The notes beneath the pieces are model-generated. The model did not search any database. It had not been told where the DNA came from and saw nothing but the letters and a program-made list of their open reading frames with translations. A stretch of DNA of 64,000 bases from Microbacterium sp. STN6 (GTDB taxonomy: Bacteria > Actinomycetota > Actinomycetes > Actinomycetales > Microbacteriaceae): positions 602,709-666,708 of the forward strand of contig NZ_JAPMIT010000003.1 of NCBI RefSeq assembly GCF_026410545.1. The letters run 5' to 3'. The translations under genes and the position numbers were made by a program. Shown here piece by piece: positions 42,551-50,004 of this stretch. Numbering within the stretch: the stretch's first letter is position 1; every line of letters starts with the position of its first letter.

Positions 42551-45500
42551 ATGCACTTGTCCGTCGCTGGCACCTCAGATCGGGTTCACGGCGCAGTGCA
42601 GGTGCCGAACTCCAAGTACCACGCGCATCGCGCGCTCATCCTCGCCTCGCTCGCGCCGGGCGTCAGCCGCATCACCGGCCTCAGCGACGCACGCCACGTG
42701 CAGTACACCGTCACGCTGCTGCGCTCGCTCGGCACGAAGATCGAGATCGACGGCGACACCTTCATCGTGCACGGCGGGCCGTACCACCCCCGCAGCGAAG
42801 CGATCACGGCCGGCAGCTCGGGCACGACGCTCTACTTCATGGTGGGCCTCGCGGCGCTCGCCGACCGCGACGTCACGGTCACCGGCCAGAAGTACTTTCA
42901 GCGCCGACCAATCGGTCCGCTGCTGCGCGCACTCGGTCAGATGGGCGTGGAGGTCGCCTCGCCGACAGACTGCCCGCCCATCCAGGTGAGGCATGGCCGC
43001 CCTCGCGGCGGCACGGTGCACATCGCCGGCACGCTCTCGCAGTGGGTCTCCGCCCTGCTGCTCCTGGCCCCCTTCGCGAGGGAGCACACCACCGTCATCG
43101 TCGACGGCGAGTTCAACGAGCGCAGCTACATCGACCTCACGGTTCGCATGATGGGCCAGTTCGGCCTGCACGTCGAGGCGTCGGCGGATGGGCGCCGTTA
43201 CGAGATCGAACCGAACCAGAGCGCCCGACCGGCCGACCTGCAGTTGCCGCCCGACATCGGTTCCGCGGCGTTCGGACTCGCGCTCGCCGGCATCCACCCC
43301 TCTGATGTGCTGCTGCGGGGCCTGCGCGACACCGCGCCGGACCGCGTGGACCACCCGGAGGCCGACTTCCTCGGCATCGTGCGCGACATGGGCCTGCCCA
43401 TGGTCTACGACGCCGCCGAGGATGGCGTGCGCGTGCTGCACGACGGCGTGCGCCTGAAGGCCACCGAGATCGACTGCCGCGACGTGCCGGACATGCTGCC
43501 CATTCTCTCGACCATGGCCGCCTTCGCCGAGGGCGAGAGCGTGTTCCACAACGTAGAACATGTGCGGCTGAAGGAATCCGACCGCGTCGTCTCCATGCTG
43601 CAGCTGAACGAGATGGGCGGCAATCTCGAGTTCGACGGCACCGACCTGCGCATCCGCGGTGTCGAGCGCCTGCATAGTGCCCACCTCTCGTCGTTCAACG
43701 ACCACCGCGTTCTCATGTCGCTCGCGGTGGCGGCGTCCGCGGCCGAGGGGCGATCGACGCTCACGTTCCCGAACGCGTACCGCATCTCGTACCCGCAGTT
43801 CCTCGACGCCATGCACGACCTGCACGTCAACATGCAGGTGGAGGACGGCCCCGCGAAGCCCACCGCCCGCTACCGGCGCCCCGACGGCGACGTCGAGGCC
43901 GCCAGCCGAGTGACCGGCGCCGAGTGGATCCGCAAGTGGGCCACCGAGAAGCCGCACGCGCTCGCGGTGGTCGACGCCGCGCCCACGCGCACCGACCACA
44001 TGAGCTGGAGCGAGCTCGACCACGCCGTCGACAAGGCGGCCGCGATGTTCCTCGAGATGGGCGTGGCGCACGGCGACCGCATCGCCGTGCAGCTGCCCAA
44101 CTGCCGCGAGTTCGTCGTGATCGCCGCGGCGGCCATGCGCATCGGCGCCGTCGTCTGCCCGATCATGCCGATCTTCCGCCAGCGCGAGGTGGCGTACGCG
44201 CTGCGTCGCTCCAAGGCCAAGCTATTCGTGGTCGCCGACAACTTCCGCGGCAGGCAGCACGACCGCGAGGCCGCGCAGATCTTCGACAACCCGCAGGCCG
44301 CCGAGGGCATCCTCGTCGAGAACGTGCTCGTGCTGCACGGCACGCCCGGCGTCGCCCACGTTCTGCCGGCGTGCGAGAATCCCGCCATCCGCTGGCAGGC
44401 CTGGCACCGGGCTACCGCGTGGGCCCACGTCGACCGTGCGGCCATCGATGCGCGCGCTCCCAAACCAGCGGATGCTGCGCAGCTCCTCTTCACCTCGGGC
44501 ACCTCCGGCGAGCCCAAGGGCGTCGTGCACCGCCACGAGAGCCTCAGCCGCGCCGCGTGGATGGAGGTCGAGCAACTGCCGCTGAACTCGACCGACTCCA
44601 TCTACATTCCGTCGCCGCTCGCGCACCAGACCGGGTTCCTCTACGGCATGTGGCTGTCGTGGGTGCTCGGCGTGCCCGAGATCGTGCAGGCGGTCTGGGA
44701 CGCCAAGCGGGCGATCGAGGTGCTGCAGGCGTGGGAGGGCACGTTCGTTCAGGCCGCCACCCCGTTCCTCACCGACCTGGTGCGTGAGATCGAGGCGGGC
44801 ACGCCCGCCCCGAAGGCGCTGCGCATCTTCGTCGCCACCGGCGCCGCGGTGCCGCGCGCGCTCGCCGAGCGTGCCACCCGCGTTCTCGGGGCCGCCGTCT
44901 GCGGGGCGTTCGGCACGACCGAGACGGGTCTCGGCGCCCTGTCGAGCCCGGCCGATCCGGCGGCCAAGGCGTGGGGTACCGACGGCAAGGCCATGCCCGG
45001 CGCCCGCCTGCGCATCGTCGACGATGAGGGTCAGCCGCTGCCGGCGGGCGTCGAGGGCAACTTCGAGCTCACGAGCGCGACCGTGTTCGACGGCTATCTC
45101 GACCGCCCCGACCTGACCGACGAGGTGTTCACCGAAGACGGCTGGTACCGCACGGGCGACCTGGCGACCATCGACGACGACGGCTACCTGCGCATCACGG
45201 GCAGAATGAAAGACGTGATCAACCGCGGCGGCGAGAAGATCCCGGTCTCTGAGATCGAGCAGCTGCTCTACCAGCACGAGGCCATCGATGACGTCGCCAT
45301 CGTGGCCATGCCCGACCAGCGGCTGGGCGAGCGCGCCTGCGCGTTCGTCACCCTGAACGAGGGCGCCTCGCTCACGTTTGGGCAGATGCAGAAGTTCCTC
45401 GACACCAACGAGGTGTCGAAGCACTACTGGCCGGAGCGCCTCGAGATCATCGACGCCATTCCGCGCAACGCCGTCGGGAAGGTCCAGAAGTTCCTGCTCC

Positions 45501-45628
45501 GCGAGCAGGCTGCCACGCTGAAGCCACAGCGACTCAGCGCACTATCGCACCCTGCGAAGGAGAACACCCTCAATGACCAGCACCCAGACCGAGTTCGAGC
45601 GCCCCGCCAGCCGCATCGAACAGCCTGA
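42551..45628 (+). CDS. EPSP synthase-like / acyl-CoA ligase fusion (PlmJK/AnsJ-AnsK type)
   Basis: Two-domain protein of 1,025 residues. Residues 1-430 have the EPSP synthase fold (QVPNSKYHAHRA, AGSSGTTLYF, LSQWVSALLLLAPFA, HVRLKESDRV, FNDHR). Compared with E. coli AroA numbering, Lys22, Arg27, Gly96, Arg124, Gln171, Asp313, Glu341, Arg344 and Arg386 are kept, but Ser23 is Tyr, Arg100 Tyr, Pro101 Phe, Ser169 Leu and Lys411 Ile. Residues 455-1005 form an adenylate-forming ligase (LLFTSGTSGEPKG, FGTTETG, YRTGDLA, GRMKDVINRGGEK, RNAVGKVQK). It likely starts conversion of shikimate to cyclohexanecarboxyl-CoA. The ATG at 42551 follows GAAGGAG. The 3' end overlaps the next gene by 56 bp. Confidence 0.85.
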   Translation: MHLSVAGTSDRVHGAVQVPNSKYHAHRALILASLAPGVSRITGLSDARHVQYTVTLLRSLGTKIEIDGDTFIVHGGPYHPRSEAITAGSSGTTLYFMVGLAALADRDVTVTGQKYFQRRPIGPLLRALGQMGVEVASPTDCPPIQVRHGRPRGGTVHIAGTLSQWVSALLLLAPFAREHTTVIVDGEFNERSYIDLTVRMMGQFGLHVEASADGRRYEIEPNQSARPADLQLPPDIGSAAFGLALAGIHPSDVLLRGLRDTAPDRVDHPEADFLGIVRDMGLPMVYDAAEDGVRVLHDGVRLKATEIDCRDVPDMLPILSTMAAFAEGESVFHNVEHVRLKESDRVVSMLQLNEMGGNLEFDGTDLRIRGVERLHSAHLSSFNDHRVLMSLAVAASAAEGRSTLTFPNAYRISYPQFLDAMHDLHVNMQVEDGPAKPTARYRRPDGDVEAASRVTGAEWIRKWATEKPHALAVVDAAPTRTDHMSWSELDHAVDKAAAMFLEMGVAHGDRIAVQLPNCREFVVIAAAAMRIGAVVCPIMPIFRQREVAYALRRSKAKLFVVADNFRGRQHDREAAQIFDNPQAAEGILVENVLVLHGTPGVAHVLPACENPAIRWQAWHRATAWAHVDRAAIDARAPKPADAAQLLFTSGTSGEPKGVVHRHESLSRAAWMEVEQLPLNSTDSIYIPSPLAHQTGFLYGMWLSWVLGVPEIVQAVWDAKRAIEVLQAWEGTFVQAATPFLTDLVREIEAGTPAPKALRIFVATGAAVPRALAERATRVLGAAVCGAFGTTETGLGALSSPADPAAKAWGTDGKAMPGARLRIVDDEGQPLPAGVEGNFELTSATVFDGYLDRPDLTDEVFTEDGWYRTGDLATIDDDGYLRITGRMKDVINRGGEKIPVSEIEQLLYQHEAIDDVAIVAMPDQRLGERACAFVTLNEGASLTFGQMQKFLDTNEVSKHYWPERLEIIDAIPRNAVGKVQKFLLREQAATLKPQRLSALSHPAKENTLNDQHPDRVRAPRQPHRTA

Positions 45629-46781
45629 GTACGACGAACTACTCGCCCGCGTCACGGCGTGGGTCGACGGCCCCGGCGAGGAGTGGGCCGAGCGCATCGA
45701 GGAGACGGGGGAGGTTCCCCGGGCGCTCTTCGACGAGCTGAAGACCAACGGCTACCTGAGCATGGCCGCCCCCGTCGAGCTGGGCGGCCGGGGCCTCAGC
45801 TTCAGCCAGTGGATGGGCCTCATGGAGGTCTTCTCCCGCTCGCACGCCTCCATCCGCATGCTCGTGCACGTCATCAACGGCACCTGGCGCGCCATGAACC
45901 CGTATGCCGACGACGAGCAGCGTGAGAAGTTCGTGAAGCCGTCGATCTCGGGCGACAAGCTCGTCGCATTCACTCTGACCGAGCCGGACAACGGTTCGGG
46001 CGCCGACATCACCTGCACGGTTCGGCGCGAGGGCGACACCTATTACCTGAGCGGCCGCAAGCACCTCATCACGTTCGGCGTCGCCTGCGACTACTGGTTG
46101 CTCTTCGCCAGGCTCGAGGGCTCGAGCGGCAAAGACGGCCTCGTCGGCCTCATCGTCGACCGCGATGCCGACGGCGTCACCGTCGAGGACACCTCGAACA
46201 CCATGGGCGTGCGCGGCACCGACCACGCCCGCCTCACGTTCGACAACACGCCCGTGCCCGTCTCCCAGCGGCTCGGCGACGAGGGCGACGGCCTCGAGAT
46301 CGCGCTCGGCGGGTTCCTCACCCCCAGCCGCATCTCGGTCGCCATGAGCTGCGTCGGCCTCGCGGAGCGCGCGCAGCAACTCGCCGTCGAGTACGCGGCC
46401 AAGCGCGTCACGTTCGGCAAGCCCATCGCGAGCCGGCAGGCCATCGCGTTCATGATCGCCGAGAACGAGGCCGACATCGAGGCGGCGAAGCAGCTGGTGC
46501 TGCACGCGGCGAGGCAGTGGGAAGAGGGCGCGGATGCGGCATCCGCTCTGTCGTCAATGGCGAAGATGGTCGCCGTCGACATGCTGACCCGGGTCACCGA
46601 CAAGGCGCTGCAGGTGCACGGCGGGCTGGGCTACTGGAAGAGCGAGAAGATCGAGCGGGTGTACCGCGACGCGAGGGCGCAGCGGTTCGAAGAGGGCACG
46701 AATGAGATTCAGAAGACGGTCGTGGCCCGCGACGTCTTCGTGAGGGCGGCGGCGAAGGCCGCGAAGGAGAAGACCAGGTGA
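45573..46781 (+). CDS. Acyl-CoA dehydrogenase of cyclohexyl-CoA pathway (AnsL/PlmL type)
   Basis: Flavin-dependent acyl-CoA dehydrogenase of 402 residues, standard length. Marks are AFTLTEPDNGSGAD (FAD/substrate loop), RVTFGKPIASRQAI, the LQVHGGLGYWKSEKIERVYRDAR segment and the catalytic Glu in FEEGTNEIQ. In the Streptomyces pathway an acyl-CoA dehydrogenase acts between the shikimate-derived dienyl intermediates and the reductases. Start ATG with GAAGGAG, lying inside the end of the fusion gene. It overlaps the SDR gene by GTGA, so it is translationally coupled on both sides. Confidence 0.88.
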   Translation: MTSTQTEFERPASRIEQPEYDELLARVTAWVDGPGEEWAERIEETGEVPRALFDELKTNGYLSMAAPVELGGRGLSFSQWMGLMEVFSRSHASIRMLVHVINGTWRAMNPYADDEQREKFVKPSISGDKLVAFTLTEPDNGSGADITCTVRREGDTYYLSGRKHLITFGVACDYWLLFARLEGSSGKDGLVGLIVDRDADGVTVEDTSNTMGVRGTDHARLTFDNTPVPVSQRLGDEGDGLEIALGGFLTPSRISVAMSCVGLAERAQQLAVEYAAKRVTFGKPIASRQAIAFMIAENEADIEAAKQLVLHAARQWEEGADAASALSSMAKMVAVDMLTRVTDKALQVHGGLGYWKSEKIERVYRDARAQRFEEGTNEIQKTVVARDVFVRAAAKAAKEKTR

Positions 46782-47698
46782 CCGACTCAGCACGCTGGAG
46801 CTCAAACGATGGCGAAGCCATCGGCGACGCCAGTGCCGAGGCAGCTGTGCTGCCGAGGAGCGAGGAACCTGCGAGCGAGAGCGGCTCGTACGCCGGTCGC
46901 ATCGCGCTCATCACCGGCGCCTCGCGCGGCATCGGCCGTAACCTGGCGCTGAAGCTCGCGGCCGAGGGCGCGACGGTCGTCGTGAACTATCGCAAGAACG
47001 CCGAGCTCGCCGAGCAGGTGGTCGCCGAGGCGCGCGCGGCCGGCGGCGACGGCATCGCGGTGGGCGCCGACGTGGAGAACCCCGAAGACATCGTGCGGCT
47101 CTTCGACACCGTGGCCGAGACGTATGGCCGGCTCGACTTCTTCGTGAACAATGCGGCGGCGGCGGCGTTCAAGCGCGTGGTCGACCTGAAGACGCATCAC
47201 CTCGACCGCTCGTACGCTATGAACGTGCGCCCGTTCGTGCTGGGCGCGCAGGAGGCCGTGAAGCTCATGGATCAGGGCGGCCGCATCGTGGCCGTATCGA
47301 GCTACGGCAGCATGCGCGGGTTCGCCACGTACGCCGCGCTCGGCTCGTACAAGGCGGCGGTCGAGTCGTTCATCCGCTTCATGGCGGTGGAATTCGCCGA
47401 CTACGGCATCAACGTGAACGGGGTCAACGGCGGCCTCATCGACTCCGACTCGCTCGAGTACTTCTACTCGATGCCCGGCATGGCCCCCATGGAGAGCGTG
47501 CTGAAGGCGATCCCGCTCGGCCGGCCCGGAACGGTTGACGACATGGCGAACGCCATCGAGTTCCTGCTCTCCGAGAAGTCGTCGTACATGACCGGCCAGA
47601 CGCTCGTGGTCGACGGCGGCATGACGGTGGCGGCGCCGCCGTACTGGCACGACACGACCGAGCCGCTGGGCATCCCGCCGCGCCCCACCCGCGGCTGA
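46778..47698 (+). CDS. chcA: SDR enoyl-CoA reductase, ChcA-like (1-cyclohexenylcarbonyl-CoA reductase)
   Basis: Short-chain dehydrogenase/reductase of 306 residues with an extra N-terminal stretch of about 38. The cofactor motif is ALITGASRGIGRNLA, then NNAAAAAF. The active site has Tyr185 and Lys192 in YAALGSYK, a Tyr-X6-Lys spacing that marks enoyl-thioester reductases (FabL/FabI/ChcA) rather than ordinary ketoreductases (Tyr-X3-Lys). ChcA of Streptomyces collinus reduces 1-cyclohexenylcarbonyl-CoA and acts at several steps of the pathway. Gene name given by family type and context. GTG start overlaps the preceding stop. Confidence 0.82.
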   Translation: MTDSARWSSNDGEAIGDASAEAAVLPRSEEPASESGSYAGRIALITGASRGIGRNLALKLAAEGATVVVNYRKNAELAEQVVAEARAAGGDGIAVGADVENPEDIVRLFDTVAETYGRLDFFVNNAAAAAFKRVVDLKTHHLDRSYAMNVRPFVLGAQEAVKLMDQGGRIVAVSSYGSMRGFATYAALGSYKAAVESFIRFMAVEFADYGINVNGVNGGLIDSDSLEYFYSMPGMAPMESVLKAIPLGRPGTVDDMANAIEFLLSEKSSYMTGQTLVVDGGMTVAAPPYWHDTTEPLGIPPRPTRG

Positions 47699-47703
47699 GC
47701 GCC

Positions 47704-49977
47704 GTGCCCGAGACCGCTGAACACGCCGGCGCGGCCGCCGACGCGCTGTACCCGAGCGTGCGCACCCCGCTGGCGCTCGGTCGACTGCGCCTGCCGCACC
47801 GCGTGGTCATGGGCTCGATGCACCTCAACCACGAGCACGGTCCAGCGGATGCGCTCGCCGCCTTCTACGGCGAGCGTGCCCGTGGTGGCGCCGGCCTGAT
47901 CATCACGGGTGGCGCGGCGGTCAGCCGTGTGGGGGCCGGCAACGCGGGCTACACGCTCATCAACGAGCCGGAGCACGCCGAGCGCTGGCGGCCGGTGGTC
48001 GATGCCGTGCACGCGGAGGGCGCGCTGATCGCGCTGCAGCTCTTCCACGCGGGCCGCTACGCATTCGAGTCGTCGTTCGGGCTGCGGCCGGTGGCGCCGT
48101 CGGCCGTCTACAGCACGTTCTCCCGGGCGGAACCGGAGGCGCTCGGCGAGGCGGGCATCCGCTCGACCATCGCCGATTTCGCCTCCGCCGCGGCGGTCGC
48201 GGTCGAGCTGGGCTTCGATGCCGTCGAGATCATGGGGTCAGAGGGCTACCTCATCAACGAGTTCGCCTCGCCGGTCACGAACCTGCGCGACGACGCATGG
48301 GGTGGCGACGCCGAGCGCAGGCGGGCGTTCCCGCTCGCGGTGCTGGCCGCGGTTCGGGCCGCGGTCGGCGCGGTGGTTCCGGTGATCGTGCGGATGTCGG
48401 GGGCCGACCTCGTGCCCGGCTCATCCACGCCCGACGAGGTCGACGCGCTGGCGGTGGCGCTCGCCCGGGCGGGGGCCGACGCGATCGACGTCGGCGTGGG
48501 CTGGCACGAGGCGAAGGTGCCGACCGTGCAGTCGATGGTGCCGCATGGGGCGTGGGTCGATGTGGCCGCGCGCGTGAAGGGTGCGCTTGCGGCGGCGGGC
48601 GAATCCGTGCCGGTGATCGCCTCGAACCGCATCAACACGCTGGCGCAGGCCGAGCGGGTGCTCGCGTCGGGTGCCGCGGACCTGGTCTCGATGGCGCGGC
48701 CCTTTCTCGCGGATGCGCGCATCATCGCGTCGTCGTTCGCCGGCCGGCCGGAGCTGGTCAACACGTGCATCGGCTGCAACGAGGCGTGCATCGACCGCAC
48801 CTTCGGTCTCGAGCCGGTGTCGTGCACGGTGAACCCGCGCGCGGGCCGCGAACTCGAGTTCCCTGCAGCCGAGCGGGTTGAGGAGGCGCGAAGCGCCGTC
48901 TCGAAACCGCGACGAGCAGAGCGGGTTGAGGAGGCGCGAAGCGCCGTCTCGAAACCGCGACGAGCCGAGCGGGTTGAGGAGGCGCGCAGCGCCGTCTCGA
49001 AACCGCGACGAGCCGAGCGGGTTGAGGAGGCGCGCAGCGCCGTCTCGAAACCCAGCGACCAGGTTTCGAGACGCGGCTCCGCCGCTCCCCAACCGGCTCT
49101 CGCCGTCATCGGTGCCGGCCCCGCCGGCATGGAGGCCGCCCGGGCCGCCGCCACCGCGGGCGCCCGCGTCACCCTCTTCGAGGGCGCCGACCGCATCGGT
49201 GGCCAGTTCCTCATGGCGGGAGCGGTGCCGGGCAAGTCCGACTTCCTCGAAACGGTGCGCTACTTCGAGCGTGAGCTCGCCCGTCTTGGTGTCGAACTGC
49301 GCCTCGGCGAGCGCGTACACAACGCCGCAGGCCTCGCCGGCTTCGACGACGTCATCGTGTCCACGGGCGTGCTGCCGCGCCGCCTCGAGCTGCCGGGCAT
49401 CGCCTCCCCGCACGTCATCGACTACGCGCAGGCCTTCGCCGACCCCGCCTCGGTCGGTCGGCGCGTCGCCATCCTCGGCGCCGGCGGCATCGCGGTCGAC
49501 CTCGCGCACCTGCTCGTCGAGCCCTCGGAGACCGACGCGAGCGACGAGGCCAGGCGCGCCCGCTTCCTGGTCACCAACGGCATCGAGGCAGGGCGCCTGC
49601 AGGAAGGCGACCGAAACGTCACCGTCATGCGCCGCGCCGGCGCGATCGGCGCCGGCATGGGCATCACCACCCGCTGGGCCGCCGTGCAGGCGATTCGCCG
49701 CGGCGGAGTGCGCACCCTCACGGGCGTCGCCTACCTCGGCATCGAGCCCGGCGGCGTGCGCATCACGCACGACGGCGTCGAGCAGCTCATCGCGGCCGAC
49801 ACGGTCATCGTCGCGGCAGGGCAGGAACCGCACGCCCCCTTGTCGGCGGTGCTCGCGGAGGCGGGCATCCGCCACACCGTCATTGGGGGAGCACTCGACG
49901 CGACCGGCCTCAACGCCGTGCGCGCGTTCGAGCACGGGCTGCGCGCGGGCACGGCTATCGCCCGCGGCGCGGCGTGA
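47704..49977 (+). CDS. 2,4-dienoyl-CoA reductase-like flavoprotein (AnsM/PlmM type) with repeat-derived linker
   Basis: FMN/4Fe-4S/FAD oxidoreductase of 757 residues. The old-yellow-enzyme barrel spans about 15-345. The cluster motif CIGCNEACIDRTFGLEPVSC (CX2CX3CX11C) spans about 358-377, and the FAD/NAD Rossmann domains (AVIGAGPAGMEAARAAA, VAILGAGGIAVDLA) about 470-755. Between cluster and Rossmann domain lies an abnormal linker of about 75 residues: AERVEEARSAVSKPRR repeated four times plus an inverted copy, all translated from genomic palindromic repeats. The likely role is reduction of cyclohexadienyl-CoA intermediates. GTG start 5 bp after chcA. Confidence 0.86.
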   Translation: MPETAEHAGAAADALYPSVRTPLALGRLRLPHRVVMGSMHLNHEHGPADALAAFYGERARGGAGLIITGGAAVSRVGAGNAGYTLINEPEHAERWRPVVDAVHAEGALIALQLFHAGRYAFESSFGLRPVAPSAVYSTFSRAEPEALGEAGIRSTIADFASAAAVAVELGFDAVEIMGSEGYLINEFASPVTNLRDDAWGGDAERRRAFPLAVLAAVRAAVGAVVPVIVRMSGADLVPGSSTPDEVDALAVALARAGADAIDVGVGWHEAKVPTVQSMVPHGAWVDVAARVKGALAAAGESVPVIASNRINTLAQAERVLASGAADLVSMARPFLADARIIASSFAGRPELVNTCIGCNEACIDRTFGLEPVSCTVNPRAGRELEFPAAERVEEARSAVSKPRRAERVEEARSAVSKPRRAERVEEARSAVSKPRRAERVEEARSAVSKPSDQVSRRGSAAPQPALAVIGAGPAGMEAARAAATAGARVTLFEGADRIGGQFLMAGAVPGKSDFLETVRYFERELARLGVELRLGERVHNAAGLAGFDDVIVSTGVLPRRLELPGIASPHVIDYAQAFADPASVGRRVAILGAGGIAVDLAHLLVEPSETDASDEARRARFLVTNGIEAGRLQEGDRNVTVMRRAGAIGAGMGITTRWAAVQAIRRGGVRTLTGVAYLGIEPGGVRITHDGVEQLIAADTVIVAAGQEPHAPLSAVLAEAGIRHTVIGGALDATGLNAVRAFEHGLRAGTAIARGAA
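48871..49094 (+). repeat. Four tandem palindromic repeats plus one inverted copy inside a gene
   Basis: 48-bp units start at 48871, 48919, 48967 and 49015 (the last truncated after the right flank). Each holds stem GGCGC/GCGCC with triloop GAA or GCA. An inverted copy with stem GCGGC/GCCGC occupies 49062-49094. 48 is a multiple of three, so the reading frame stays open. Confidence 0.9.
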
Positions 49978-50004
49978 GGCAGTATGAGAAGTCGGGAGGC
50001 GTGA

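Noticed and set aside
41843..42556. N-terminal extension of the MFS exporter over the MarR gene
   Set aside because: No export or membrane feature; antisense to a well-supported MarR gene; the MFS start with AGGGAG at 41842 is canonical.
42551..43840. Housekeeping aroA of the shikimate pathway
   Set aside because: Fused to a CoA ligase, located among CoA-thioester enzymes, and several substrate-contact residues are changed, so an ordinary EPSP synthase is unlikely.
48871..49060. CRISPR array (regularly spaced repeats)
   Set aside because: The 48-bp units are directly contiguous with no unique spacers, are translated in frame, and there are no cas genes.
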